From Patiria pectinifera (lineage: Eukaryota > Echinodermata > Asteroidea > Valvatida > Asterinidae), in the NCBI GenBank assembly GCA_029964075.1, contig CM057147.1:26185513-26249512 (forward strand): DNA of 64,000 nt, given 5' to 3'. The notes beneath the pieces were generated by a model. The model worked only from the letters and a program-made list of their open reading frames with translations, was not told the origin of the DNA and did not search any database. Positions 43,752-55,430 of this stretch are shown in pieces. The first letter of the stretch is position 1; each line of letters begins with the position of its first letter. The position numbers were made by a program, and so were the translations under genes.

Positions 43752-44933
43752 CCAATTTACGAAGATCTCGCGTTTACAGTGTAAATACAAATGGACTTCC
43801 AACGGGGAAGTGATGCATTTTAATTCACCAGGAATTGCTTATATAGCTACATAAATATGACCTTTACTATTACTTCTCGGGTACATGTACGTACTTGAAA
43901 AATAGTATTGATATCCTCATAGACAACTGATGACAAAATTATTTAACATGTTCAAACTTTCCTCAAATTAACAAAATGACAAAAACGTGGGCCGATTCAA
44001 ATAGCTTCATAACAATATATAAAATCAAGATTCTCAGAATTGTGATCTGAAGGAGGGGTATGTGGTTTTCCGACGATCGTGCGCGTCACCGTATATGGCA
44101 AGGCGGGATTACGACTTAAATACCTTAATGGCCTAGGGCAGTTATGTTTTGAAAAAAAAAATATTTGGTGATAAGAAATGCGCGCTCGCAGGATGAGCCG
44201 TCATCGAAAGATGTGGGGCCCACCGGTGGCCCAACGGTTTTCAAACAGCACATCCGTGCTGAAATGTCGACACGTTTTTTTTCACCGGACACTTGGCCTC
44301 CGTAAAATCAAATAGTGTGTGGGGGGGGGGGGGGGCTGGTAACATCTTCCAAAATAGGGAGCGTTTTCAAAACCAAAACCGGCCATTTTCAGGGCGCATT
44401 GTAAGGGTTTTGGGATTTGGTTTTCAGGTTCTTTGTTCATTCAGAACTTTCTATACCATTTTAGGAAATGGTTACTGAAAACAAATTATCCGAAATTTTA
44501 GGGCCAGTTTTGTTTTCATCGCGAGGGGGGCACATTTATGATCGAGGGGGAAAATATGTCCGCAAAAGGGGCACTTGGGTCAATCGGGGAGTGCCCCAGC
44601 CCCCGGAGGGGACAATTCTTTTAATGATGGCACCTTTAAGATCCAATCTTAAAAATACTGACCACTTGTTTGCGGTACCAAGTTATGAACTAGACGACCG
44701 CACAAAGCTAGTTCACACGGCAAGGCGCAAGTCAAGTAATACGAAAACACCACACTGCAAAAACACTAATTACGTGACTGTTGTGTTTCCTGGAGCTATG
44801 ACGTACGGCAAAGTGCTACATGTATTTATGTTAGTCCTCATAGACTACTGATGACAAAATTATTTAACATGTCCAAACTTTCCTCTGACATCAATCAGAT
44901 CATATTGATGAGTTAAATGTCCTTCACTATAAA

Positions 44934-45568
44934 CAGGGTGGTTCAAAAAAAGGACACCCACATTTGACAGCAAATTTCACCTATTTTTAAAAATTATTTT
45001 TAACTGTCGATTAGTAGCTATTAAAGGCCTTTAAAGCAAATGTGACGAAAAAATCGTTGCATTTGCACATTTTTTTCGTAGAGCTTTGCTAATTTGAACA
45101 TTTCATGTGCGAAACCCATTTGTCCACGGAGGTACACATTCCCTTCGCTTGACTGAGCTCAGCTATCGGAGCTTTATTTGAAAGGGCATGACATTTGATT
45201 ATGTTATGCAACAATGAACTTCAGCCGACAGCTTATTGAGTAGATGATCTTAACACTGACATGAATAATTGGACACCTTCAATAAAAGTTACCAGGGCAC
45301 AATATATTTTGGTAGGAAGGTTTTTTAATTTTTATAAACTACCAAAACGTCCAATTTATATAGAATAACCCGTGGACAAGACTGATTTTGGTGACTTGTA
45401 TTCGAATTAGCATAATATCACCACTTTTGGGACTTTTGCTAAGCTTTTTCACCATGCATGGCTAAAGGTCTATACTTGACTACTATGTGAAAAAAAGAAT
45501 TTAAAATAAGTTCATTAAGTAGGGTAAAATTGCTGTCAAAACGGGTGTCCTTTTTTTCAACCACCCTG
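44934..45568. mobile_element. TA-type MITE, CAGGGTGGTTC family (unit 3)
   Basis: Positional copy of 35994-36632, with an 11-bp deletion near 45025 (ATTAAAGGCC in place of the longer form). No coding sequence. Confidence 0.7.
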
Positions 45569-47020
45569 TATATATCATTGTATTTATAGATCTGCACTTC
45601 TGTCATATCATCTCAAAGATACACTGTCTGTGCTTTTCAGCAAACTCGATTTTATTTCTCTCAACGAATTTCAATTTATTTTATTGATGAATTATAATTT
45701 CAAATTGTATTTTGTAACAAAAAGAAATTTGGGACTCTGCAATCTTCTGAAGCAAAGAAAAAGTTTTTTTCGGTTGGCTTTTGCGCACAAACAGATCCTC
45801 AGCTTGCGGGTAGAATGTAGGTCCGTCGCCGCGGGAGGGGGGCTGGGTCCCCCCCCCCCGTTACGTGTCATTGGTCCTTACATATCGGCAAACACCATAC
45901 ATGTGTATTTATGTATTTTGTAATGTAGTGTGCCCCCTAGCTGTTCCTACATGCCCCGCCCCCCTTATTCGGAGCTGGCGACGGGGCTGCATGGTCCCCG
46001 ATCCCATCATTACCGATTCTGGAAGGGGGGTTGTAGAGAACCATTCTATCCGAAACACTGAATCGTCAGGTACAAAAATATTGGGGATTTCACACAGTAG
46101 TTATTTCATATAGTGGATGGAATTATAGCAATTGAAAAAATGTATAAACATGTATTTCTGTATGTGAATCTAAAACAAAAAGCACACGTAACACTCTGTA
46201 CAAGTACAATACAAAAAGTCGCGATAATTGCCACGTTAATTGGCAGTTGAGGAATAACCAGCTTTTTCCTATAGCGAGCATCCGCGTCTCACAGCATTCA
46301 GACCATTTTAATGTGATCAACATTGTAGCACAATTTAACCGGAGACACACTGTTTTTTTCTCCCCTGGTAAAGAGCCATGCTTATCAACACAGGCACATC
46401 GATCCAATAGCTCGGTTATAACGTTTATTATATACACCAGAATATAATTACACAGGGCAATAAACCCATAATAATCCCTCTTCTTTTTATTGATGACCAT
46501 AATTAACTGCATATTTTCCGTATTGATGTTTATATTTTCCGACAAAACCTTACTATACTTTGCCATCTTTACAATATAGTTAAGAAGACACATTCATGCA
46601 TTGATCAACTAGAATGACTACATAATAATACATTACATTAAATTGCTCAGCCTCCGTAATAAGTGGGCTTTTGTTCTTGCCGACAGTCCGCAATATTGAA
46701 GCCCCCTAGGACGAGTCATAAAACAGCGAGTTTAAGATTGAAGTTGGACACAAACTAAACTAGCCTTGATCCAAGACAAGATTTTGTTCCTCTGCAGCTC
46801 GGGCCACGTCAAGTGGAGCCCTCTATACCGTCGCAACGGCTTGCGGCCGAAGGACTGGCTGCAGTGTGCTTAGTCGTAAAAACAAGTGTGCTGGTAAAAT
46901 CAACGTGACTCCGCTTCATAAGTACATCTGCCGTTTTGTGACTTTATAACTGATGTTCAGCTGTTTCTACTTGTCAATTTTCACAGATTCCAAGTTTAAG
47001 TCATGCAGCTACTTGGCTAT
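45569..47020. other. Spacer 3' of TRIM-S G
   Basis: Duplicate of the unit 2 spacer; C-runs near 45850. No gene is supported. Confidence 0.45.
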
Positions 47021-48277
47021 TTACACAGGGTGGTAGATTTTGACGGACTCCATCGCAGCCACTACCAAATCGCCGTCTGGTGTGAGCGTGATACCTCGCG
47101 GCGAGCCGCATCCCTTGATCACGCACCCAATGTGCTCGCCATCAGCACTGAATCGGTGAATCTCGCCACCCCATGATGGTGACCATGCATAACTCAGGGC
47201 AACATAAATGTCACCGTCTTTGTCACAGCACACCCCTTCAGGGCCCAAGGAAGTAGGAATACACCTGGGCATTTCTACCGCGAATATCTCATCGCCGTTG
47301 GTATCTATCGACCGTAACTTTCTTTGCATCCGATTGGTGTAGATCCAGCGTTGCTTGTAGCTGGTCATGTGTTCGCCGACCTTTTGGTTGGACAGTGTGT
47401 CGATTAAGGATCCATTTCGAGTGTAAAGTGATATATTTTGACGGATCTTCCTTCCAATCGCTATCTGATTGTCTTCATTCACAGCCAGGCATGTTGGTGG
47501 GGCGTCTTTCTCCAAGTTGAGGTTGAATTTACGTGGGAGCTCACTGTAACTCCTATTGAAGAACTTGACTTCAGACTTATAATCCGAATGATTAAGAACA
47601 ATCAGTTCATTATCCTTGTTCACCGCCAGCAGTCTTGGCGTCGCCGCGATCTCGTGCTGATGAGAGATACTCCCGTCGTATTTTAGTTTTCTTGTGGTTC
47701 TTATACTTATCAGCTCACTCTTTCCATACTGCAACGCAGCGATCTCGTTGTCAGAGAAAGCTGCAACATAAAAGATTTTATTAAAGTTTTTTATTTCATG
47801 CTGTTCAGGAATACAACTTCCTATTTCTTTATGCAACCACCACTCCTCTTTCGGGCATTCGACCTCTGCTGAGGGTGATGATTCGACCTCAGCTGAGGGT
47901 GATGATTCGATCTCTGGTAATAATGCCAGTGGTGGTGATGGTGGTGGTGACGGTGAAGGTGACCCTTGACCTTCCAGTAGCTCTTCCTGCTTTGCGACCT
48001 CCTCCACCAGAGATCTCAATCTAAAGTTGCTGGGCAACTCTTCCACGTTATTACCTTTCAGTTTTGTGTCCCGCCTGCACACGGGACACTTAAGCCTGGA
48101 ACTGTACGGATTCACTCTGTCCTTGAGCTCAACGAGGCATTCCAGGCAGAAACTGTGAAGACACTCCAGCATTTTGGGTTCAGTGAATCGAGTGGAGCAG
48201 ATGCTGCATTCCAGGTGCCCTTCGCTGATCTTAGCTAACACTGACTTGGCCGTCATCGCAGACAGATTCGACGCCAT
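47021..48277 (-). CDS. TRIM-S G: RING joined to NHL-like propeller
   Basis: A 418-aa single-exon protein from ATG 48277. RING C24-C67, Pro/Ser linker, ESSPSAEV tandem repeat and propeller as in the other short copies. It differs from the copy at 38086 by lacking the 18-bp duplication and by a few substitutions (ELKDRV, LALLPEIE, AVEMPRC). TATA box at 49281-49288, leader donor at 49149, acceptor about 27 bp before the ATG. No B-box or coiled coil, so the TRIM dimer interface is absent. A likely ligase or regulator of the L paralogues (inference). Confidence 0.85.
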   Translation of the reverse strand: MASNLSAMTAKSVLAKISEGHLECSICSTRFTEPKMLECLHSFCLECLVELKDRVNPYSSRLKCPVCRRDTKLKGNNVEELPSNFRLRSLVEEVAKQEELLEGQGSPSPSPPPSPPLALLPEIESSPSAEVESSPSAEVECPKEEWWLHKEIGSCIPEQHEIKNFNKIFYVAAFSDNEIAALQYGKSELISIRTTRKLKYDGSISHQHEIAATPRLLAVNKDNELIVLNHSDYKSEVKFFNRSYSELPRKFNLNLEKDAPPTCLAVNEDNQIAIGRKIRQNISLYTRNGSLIDTLSNQKVGEHMTSYKQRWIYTNRMQRKLRSIDTNGDEIFAVEMPRCIPTSLGPEGVCCDKDGDIYVALSYAWSPSWGGEIHRFSADGEHIGCVIKGCGSPRGITLTPDGDLVVAAMESVKIYHPV

Positions 48278-49148
48278 AATGTTCCAACTGCCGCAGACTC
48301 GGACCTTTGAAAATTAAAGAAATTAAAGCTACAAACACAAGCTGTAAACTTCGCCTGTTTGAAAAGACTCTGTGACTTGCCCCTTTAATGTGACGTCATA
48401 TGACATCTGATGACGACATGCCATGACGCCACTTGAATTTTTAAGACATCCAGGTGCAGGTTAACATGAAGTTACAACCAAATCAGGCATCCCTTAGACA
48501 GCCTTAGAAAAATGTCGATTTAATGTGACGTCACGTGACTTGGGATGACGTCATCATAAGGTAACTTCAATTTTCATCTATAGCACGTTTCTGTCCATGT
48601 AACTACCTTCCACGTTTCAACCGAATCGGGCTTGTGCTTCAAAAGTTATAAGGCTTTGAAAAATGCACGTTTAATGATTTACTTAATTGACACCTGATGA
48701 CGTCATGATGACGAAATCTCGGATACCATCAGCGGTTGGTGGGCCATGTTTCTACCAAGTATCAAGTCTTAAGTGAATCCGATTAATGAAAAGTGCCAAA
48801 GTATACTGGTTTAAGACAAACACGTACAAATCCTATATGGAGAAAATGCACCTTTAATGTGACGAAGTGGTGGTCTAAGTGTGTATAAGTCTGAGGTCAA
48901 GCCAATTTACGAAAGTGCCAAGGGTGTATGAGTAGAAGAAAAACGTGTGTAATACCTATGGAGATTGGAGAGAGGTCTGGAAAAGAAACAAAAGGGGGGA
49001 ACTTCAACGAAAACAAGGAAACCGCTAATATTCTTTCTTCAATTAACTAAAGCTATCTACCGAAACACCCAAACAATAATATTCTCCAAGCTCTCCTGTT
49101 CGCGAATCATCACGCATTCGTTAATAACGAGGAGAATGTCACACTTAC

Positions 49149-49288
49149 CTACAGATGAATTTTTCAGTACGTCTATTGCAGATGCATGCGTCTGAGAAAT
49201 GACTATGACTCAACAACAGACATTTCTCACAGCAGGACACCCCTACGTGTTGTTACAGTGTGTCGGTAAATTCCCATTTCTATTTATA
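49149..49288 (-). promoter_or_regulatory. TRIM-S G promoter and leader exon
   Basis: TATAAATA at 49281-49288 (minus) and donor GTAG|GTAAGTGTG, exon end 49149. The leader has several small deletions relative to C and E. Confidence 0.5.
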
Positions 49289-49605
49289 GCAGGTGACACC
49301 AGAGGGGGAAGTCATGGATAAAGTCATTGTATGTTCAGTAGAGCCTGCAAGTTCACCCTGAAAGTTCAGTGCCTGAAATTTAGTTGGGCACCATTTGCAG
49401 ACGATGTGTAACAATTTTGTAATTGTGTGTCTGGAAGCCAGACTGAGGGAGCGATGGTCGTGTATCTGGAGCCTGTAAACGCTTTTTAATTAGCGCAATA
49501 TGAAAGGGAGCAGACTAATGACCAACCTGACAGCCCATGCACGATGTTGATGCATGGTCTGACCATGGAGCGGTCTGACATTACCGTTTTCTCTGATTTT
49601 TGTCT

Positions 49606-50110
49606 TGAGTCTTGACGATCCAAAATTCCCTAAGAATGCTCGTGTTGGGTCGGTCGAGATCGTAAGTGGGTGCAGAATTTTGAAGCCATATGGCTTGGCC
49701 TTATACTGATAGAGGTCACATCAAGCTCCACCTTGTTGGATAATTTTGAGAGTATAAAGGGGATCGGAGCGTCATATCTGCAACATCAGCCGTCATTTGA
49801 AGAAGAAAATGTAGGGGAAACAACCGCGTCGCCACACCACTTTTGGGGCAAGCTCCATACCAGAAACCGGAGACTTTTTTTGGCATTACTAATTTTGGCA
49901 TATAGCCCATTTTACAACTAGGCATCAATCTGCCCAGCTGGACAACAATTACATTATTGGAACAGAGGTATGGATAACCTCATTCATATTGGACGTGATC
50001 AGTGGTTCATACAAACAGAACCAATAGAAACATCACATACTGCTCAAGGGTCATCTGCGGTGCATACATTTTTCAAGGGGACACTAAAGGCAAATGATAT
50101 TTATTTTCAA
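49606..50110. other. Region between TRIM array and LTR element
   Basis: Unique sequence with no gene recognised, except the MITE fragment at 49824-49883 and a fragment near 50064-50098 of the dispersed repeat seen at 15600. Confidence 0.4.
49824..49883. mobile_element. Fragment of the MITE that hosts the Harbinger element
   Basis: CCGCGTCGCCACACCACTTT onward to GAAACCGGAGACTTTTTTTGGC matches 7860-7922 with few mismatches, including its terminal repeat. No matching opposite end was found nearby, so this is a truncated copy. Confidence 0.6.
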
Positions 50111-50213
50111 TTTTAAAGTTGCACAAAGAAATTGACTGGAGCTGGGTTTCATTCTGCGACCTTCTGGTTTAAACACCGCTCCAGTCAATTTCTTTGTTCA
50201 ACTTTAAAATTAT
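50111..50213. repeat. Near-perfect 34-bp hairpin
   Basis: 50111-50144 and 50180-50213 are reverse complements with a single mismatch (GTGCAAC / GTTCAAC), separated by a 35-nt loop. The stem contains AAAGAAATTGACTGGAGC. It lies 14 bp from the edge of the LTR element. It could be a tiny fold-back MITE or a small-RNA precursor; sequence alone does not decide. Confidence 0.7.
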
Positions 50214-50227
50214 AACAATGCACCTAG

Positions 50228-50529
50228 TCTTATGATGCTTGTGATGTAGCGAATTAGGAATTTATAAGAACAGACATTGGACAACTCAAATCCAAACACA
50301 GGAAACTTAAACTCTGCTTCCAAATAATTTAATATGACTACAGAAAATGGTACAGAAAGTCATGATGAAGCCAACGCCCTGAAGCCAACTGCCACGAACA
50401 ATGAATACGGGCGTGCTTATATAGCCACACAAGATTAGGAGGGTATTACAAGAATTTGTATTATAAGAGCGCCAAGTCTGGTATTACATAAGAGCGCCAC
50501 GTCTGGTATTACATAAGAGCGCCACAACA
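50228..50529 (-). repeat. 3' LTR
   Basis: Reading on the minus strand it begins TGTTGTGGCGCTCTTATG and ends CATCATAAGA. If the terminal CA convention is required, the edge would be 50233 (…CATCA). It contains three tandem copies of a GCGCTCTTATGTAATACCAG-like motif near its 5' end and a TATATAAGC box. Confidence 0.85.
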
Positions 50530-50542
50530 TACGCCACCCCTA
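50530..50542 (-). other. Polypurine tract
   Basis: TAGGGGTGGCGTA on the minus strand lies immediately before the 3' LTR, in the position where plus-strand DNA synthesis is primed. Confidence 0.55.
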
Positions 50543-51197
50543 ACTGAATTGGCTCCTGACAATTTAACTACAAAATATAAACAAAATTCGAGCTATTCAA
50601 ATTACATTATTATTATTATTTGTTTTTAAGTTATAATATCAGCTAATTTATTCCATACTGGGTCGATGTTTGCGTGTCGTAAATGGTGTTCATAGTTGTC
50701 TCCATTAACCGCGTAGGACCTCCACACGTTCTCCCATCTCGTCATTCATCACATCACACACAGTCACTCATCAGGCTGGCCAGGCCGCAGGTTCCTCACG
50801 TGGTCCGACATCCTCAACGATCCCATCCAGGGCGCCACTGGAAGCTGAATTATCACTTAAGCATCGTAAACTAAATTAAATTCATAATGTATTTATTTCA
50901 TAAAGCCGACTTTTATTTGCTACAGCTTTTACTCTTTTTAACAACTTCACACTTATTTTTGTTCAAGAGTAAAATACAATTAAAGTGACATCAGCAGTAA
51001 GTTTCATAAATTAATTTGATTCTTCTAATACTCAAAATGGCATAAAAATGAGAAAGTCGATCACAAAATCAAGACAACAATATCAAGGCCACAACATATG
51101 CAATCAAAACAATTACAATGCTGATTGATTACACAATTATTTAATTTTTTTTTTTCTCTTTTTTATTTTTTTATTTTTTATTTTTTTATATTTTATT
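50543..51197 (-). other. 3' untranslated region of the LTR element
   Basis: About 650 bp between the pol stop and the polypurine tract; AT-rich, with a long A-run (T-run on the plus strand, 51145-51195) directly after the pol stop. No additional gene such as env is seen. Confidence 0.6.
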
Positions 51198-54100
51198 TTA
51201 CATTTTACCTGAAATCTTCACTGGATGTGTTTTAAGGAACTCTAATGCTGCAGCATTCAAATTTGTTTCGGGTTCCCAAGTATTCTTTGAATGAGGAAAA
51301 CCTTTCCACTTGATCAGGTACACAAGTCGCTTATTTTTATACCTGCCTCTGATTATACGCTCGATTTCATATTCTTTGGGTTTCTCTGAAATCTGCGGTA
51401 ATCCTGGAACAAAGGGAATTCCAGAAGATTCCGACTCACTGGATTGATGTACTGCCGTTAGAGGATGGAAAATGTTTTGTGGGCAGTCATCTTCTTGCAA
51501 ACCTAGTATTGATGTATTCTGCTTTGGATCAAATGGAACAGAATCATTACTTGGGCGAACATATCTGTTATATGCAAATTTCATTCGGTTCACGTGCACT
51601 GGGGAAGACAGTAATTTATTATTTTCAAGATTTCTGACTCGAAAATTTACTGGAGATGTCTGTTCTACTAAGAGGTACGGTCCAGCCCAAAACTTCATAA
51701 GTTTACGGGATAGTCCTTTTTGGAATGCAGGGATATAAATCCAAACTGTGTCTCCAACTTGATATGGTACCTTTTGTGCTTTTTCATCAAAACGCTCTTT
51801 CATTTTGGCTTGATTGAGCTCTGCATGACGCTTGGATACATCTCGAAAAACTTCAAGTTGGGAAACCAAGTGATGCATGTGCTCTCTAAGTGTTTTCTCT
51901 GGATAATTGGAATTTGTAAGGAGTGTCACATCTAAGGGTAACCTTGCTTCTCTACCATATAAAAGGAAGAAGGGGCTGAATCCCACAGAATTTTCAGCAG
52001 GTGTAGTGCGATAAGCGAACTGTACGGAGGTTAAGTATTGATCCCAATCATTATGACATGTATTTACATAGTGAGAAATGGTATCAAGGATAACTGAGTT
52101 GAACCTTTCTTGAATAGCATTACATTGAGGATGATAGGAACTGGTATTCAATTTGTGAGTTTGCATGATTCGACACACCTCTAATACCACCTTGCTAAGA
52201 AAGTTTGATCTTCTGTCACTTAGTAGAGTCTCTGGACACCCATGTTCACAAATAACATTGTCGTAGAGTGCTCTAGCTACTGTGGAAGCATCTATGTTCT
52301 TCAATGGAACCAAAATAGGCCATCTCGTACAGTGATCTGTGAAACAGAGAACATAACGGTTAGCATTTGTTGTAACAGGTAATGGCCCCAGAATATCAAC
52401 ACTTACTCGTTCAAAAGGCCCAGGGACTTTCATTGTAATCAACGGTGCTAAAACCTTGTGTCTATGCGTTTTTCTCTGAGCACATGAAATACAACTACGC
52501 ACCCAATTATCTACATCTTTGTACATTCCTTTCCAATAGTAGCGTTGACGGATTTTGCTATAAGTTCTATGAAATCCAAAATGAGCGGCAAGTACATTGT
52601 CATGACAATTATCAAGTACTGTGCCTACAAAGAGTTGGGGTACATACAACTGATATATATTCCGTTCTGGCATGTGTCGATTTGATGGAGTATGCCAAAT
52701 ATGATATAGTAAACCATCCTTGGCAAAATATTGATCGGCTTGTAGTATCAGATTTCTGGCCTTTTTGTCATCATCTGGTAATTCGTTTCTTTCTAAAAAC
52801 TTTAGCATCGTACCAGAAAAGTCATCTACTGCTAATGCTTGTTTGAAATTTTCAAGATTAATTCCAGTTGGAATTTGAGGAGCCTCTTTTTCAACACAGT
52901 CGTTACTCGGTATCCTCTTTCCATGTTGATATCTTAAATTCTTTACAACATTAACATTCGGACTGGATGACTTAACTTCATCAGCTGGACACAAAACATC
53001 ATCATCAATATCATCAAAATCTGTTTCTACCCAACTGGTATCCATTGGTGTCGGAACAGTATTGTCAGATACATGACACCGACTACATTCAGTACAGGAT
53101 CTATAGTCAATTCTACTTAGTGTATCTACATGACAATTTCGGCCTTTGACGTGTACAACTTGAAAGTTATATGACTGTAATTTAAGTGCCCAACGTGCTA
53201 ATCTACCAGTAGCATGTTTACTGTCAAATAACCACTTTAATGCGCAATGGTCAGTAACAACAGTAAATTTTACTCCCTGGAGATACTGTGTATATTTCTT
53301 TACACCTTCGACAACTGCAAGAGCCTCTAATTCAGTCGTAGTGTAGTTGCGTTCTGCATTATGTAATGCTCTACCACCATAGGCAATGACCCTTTCTTTA
53401 TCGTCTTGGACTTGGGCTAGAATAAAGCCGAGTCCTTTTCCAGACGCATCTGTTTGAAGGTAAAATTCTGTACCGTCAAATCTGGGAAACGCTAAAATAG
53501 GTGGTTCAACCAGGTGTTGTTTAAGAGTCTCAAATGCAGTTTGGCAACTTTCACTCCAAATAAATGGCACATCTTTTCTAGTCAAGTTAGTGAGAGGTTC
53601 TGCAATCCTACAGTAGTCTTTGATAAATTTACGGTAATACCCTACAAATCCAAGGTATGATCTTACTTCTGACACTTTCTTTGGTGTAGGATAATTTTTG
53701 ACAACTTCTACCTTGTCAGGATCGGTTTCAATCCCTTCACTGCTCAGAACCATGCCCAAATATTTGATCTTTTGTTGGGCAAAAACACATTTTTTTGGCT
53801 GTAATTTAAGACCAGAGTTACGAAAACGATCAAACACCTGCTTCAAATGATGTAAATGTTCTGCAAATGTATTTGAGAAGATTATTACATCATCTAGATA
53901 ACACAGCACAAATTTCCAATTTAGACCTCTCAACACTTCTTGCATAGCTCTTTGGAATGTGGCAGGGGCAGAGTGCAAACCAAATGGAAGTACCTGGAAT
54001 TCATACAGAGAATCTTGTGTAATGAAGCAAGCCTTGGATTTGGATGATTCTTCAAGTTCTATTTGCCAATATCCAGCTGCTAGGTCTAGAGTTGAAAAAT

Positions 54101-55430
54101 ACTGTGGTTTCATGATGCCTAGGCTATCAAGTGCATCAGATATGTTCGGTAATGGAAAATTATCCATAATACTGATCTTATTTAGCTTACGAAAATCTAC
54201 ACAAAAACGATATGAACCCTGCTCTTTCTTTGGTACCATACATACTGGGAAACTCCATGGGCTAGTGGATTCTCTAATAATGCCTTCGTTCAACATACTC
54301 TTGACATGTTTTTGTATTTCCTGTTGGATGTGAGGTGGTTGTCTATAGGGCCGAGACTTAATCGAGGGGTGATCTCCTGTGTTAATAGTATGTTTAACTC
54401 CTGAATATCGGCCTCTAGGTCCTCCATCAACTTGGAAAATGTCAGAATAATCTGATATTAGCTGAGTTATCGCAGCTGTTTCTGAATAAGACATGTGATC
54501 TGTATTCAACATGACTTTGGAGAGAATTTCTTCTGTCTGTTTTCCAGAAATCACTGTTTTCTCACAACAAGCTTCACTCAAACTTGGGTTGTTACTGTCA
54601 GAAGAAGTTTTAACTTCTGCAACGTATGCCTCATGTTCCTTAAGATCTATCGTTGTCATTGGTACTAATTCACAGGGATCGATTAAATTGAACGTTCCCA
54701 GTTTGGTACGTGGATACAAAGTAATTGGATCTTCAGAAATATTCATGACCAATACATTTGCTTGACCCTTGACATTTGTAACATGACTTGCGGTGCGTGC
54801 CACCATTACACCTAGTGACGTAATATGTCTACCTCCAAGGCATAAACCAACAGTGTTTACAGGAAGTTGATTTGAAACTTTTGCACAAACTACGGTTTGA
54901 GAGCGTGGTGGGATTGTTTGCTTCTTAAGAACACGCAACTGGTTTTTCTTAGTAAGTCGCAGTTTACGTGACCTATAATCTATGTTAGCACACTGTTCGC
55001 TTAGAAAATGTGAACCAAGAATCATATGTGAGGTAAGACTACACACAACATGGAATTCTATTTGAAAACAGGTGTCACACATAGCCACTGGTAAGGTAAT
55101 AAACCCTGTAATGTCTAAGTCAGAATTATTAGCCGTTTTAGCACTCATCAAACGAGGTTTTTCGATTAAATGGTGCATGGCAGGCAGATGTTTTAAAAGC
55201 CAGTCATTATCGATAAGATTAATGGAAGCACCAGTATCAATAAGGGCTTCAACTTGTACATGATAAATCTTTACATCAATTGTACTTGAAGAACTCAAAT
55301 TCATTTCAACACACTCAGAATTACTCTTTACTTGTGAATTCACATGGCCTTCTTTTTGTTTGTCTGATGCTTCCCCACCTGTCGGTGTTTGAACTTTTGA
55401 AGTTTTGACATTAACAGGTGGGCTCCTTAG
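51198..55430 (-). CDS. pol: Pol: protease, reverse transcriptase, RNase H, integrase, chromodomain
   Basis: The pol frame is open from the frameshift site (codon at 55430) to the stop at 51198, 1410 codons. No ATG opens it before the protease; GTG 55343 is used below only for numbering. DTGAS of the aspartic protease is at 36-40. The RT has LCYLDDVIIF (YLDD 482-485). RNase H acidic residues are D632, E671, D698 and D740. Integrase has the HHCC zinc finger (H921, H925, C951, C954) and D983, D1043, E1079. A GPY/F-like module (FWAGPYLL) and a C-terminal chromodomain (YEIERIIRGR..LIKWKGF..NTWEPE) follow. The chromodomain may steer integration to methylated histones. Expressed as a Gag-Pol fusion, about 1685 aa in total. 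No interruptions are seen. Confidence 0.93.
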   Translation of the reverse strand, partial: LRSPPVNVKTSKVQTPTGGEASDKQKEGHVNSQVKSNSECVEMNLSSSSTIDVKIYHVQVEALIDTGASINLIDNDWLLKHLPAMHHLIEKPRLMSAKTANNSDLDITGFITLPVAMCDTCFQIEFHVVCSLTSHMILGSHFLSEQCANIDYRSRKLRLTKKNQLRVLKKQTIPPRSQTVVCAKVSNQLPVNTVGLCLGGRHITSLGVMVARTASHVTNVKGQANVLVMNISEDPITLYPRTKLGTFNLIDPCELVPMTTIDLKEHEAYVAEVKTSSDSNNPSLSEACCEKTVISGKQTEEILSKVMLNTDHMSYSETAAITQLISDYSDIFQVDGGPRGRYSGVKHTINTGDHPSIKSRPYRQPPHIQQEIQKHVKSMLNEGIIRESTSPWSFPVCMVPKKEQGSYRFCVDFRKLNKISIMDNFPLPNISDALDSLGIMKPQYFSTLDLAAGYWQIELEESSKSKACFITQDSLYEFQVLPFGLHSAPATFQRAMQEVLRGLNWKFVLCYLDDVIIFSNTFAEHLHHLKQVFDRFRNSGLKLQPKKCVFAQQKIKYLGMVLSSEGIETDPDKVEVVKNYPTPKKVSEVRSYLGFVGYYRKFIKDYCRIAEPLTNLTRKDVPFIWSESCQTAFETLKQHLVEPPILAFPRFDGTEFYLQTDASGKGLGFILAQVQDDKERVIAYGGRALHNAERNYTTTELEALAVVEGVKKYTQYLQGVKFTVVTDHCALKWLFDSKHATGRLARWALKLQSYNFQVVHVKGRNCHVDTLSRIDYRSCTECSRCHVSDNTVPTPMDTSWVETDFDDIDDDVLCPADEVKSSSPNVNVVKNLRYQHGKRIPSNDCVEKEAPQIPTGINLENFKQALAVDDFSGTMLKFLERNELPDDDKKARNLILQADQYFAKDGLLYHIWHTPSNRHMPERNIYQLYVPQLFVGTVLDNCHDNVLAAHFGFHRTYSKIRQRYYWKGMYKDVDNWVRSCISCAQRKTHRHKVLAPLITMKVPGPFERVSVDILGPLPVTTNANRYVLCFTDHCTRWPILVPLKNIDASTVARALYDNVICEHGCPETLLSDRRSNFLSKVVLEVCRIMQTHKLNTSSYHPQCNAIQERFNSVILDTISHYVNTCHNDWDQYLTSVQFAYRTTPAENSVGFSPFFLLYGREARLPLDVTLLTNSNYPEKTLREHMHHLVSQLEVFRDVSKRHAELNQAKMKERFDEKAQKVPYQVGDTVWIYIPAFQKGLSRKLMKFWAGPYLLVEQTSPVNFRVRNLENNKLLSSPVHVNRMKFAYNRYVRPSNDSVPFDPKQNTSILGLQEDDCPQNIFHPLTAVHQSSESESSGIPFVPGLPQISEKPKEYEIERIIRGRYKNKRLVYLIKWKGFPHSKNTWEPETNLNAAALEFLKTHPVKISGKM

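Larger units (their letters stand above)
40725..49605. repeat. Tandem unit 3 (TRIM-L F + TRIM-S G)
   Basis: Last copy of the unit, about 8.9 kb. Homology stops at TTTTTGTCT near 49605, where units 1 and 2 continue into the next TRIM-L 3' flank. This is the right edge of the triplication. Confidence 0.88.

Noticed and set aside
50228-50529. Left LTR as a solo LTR
   Set aside because: A matching LTR in the same orientation at 56540-56841, with gag, pol, primer site and polypurine tract between, makes one complete element.
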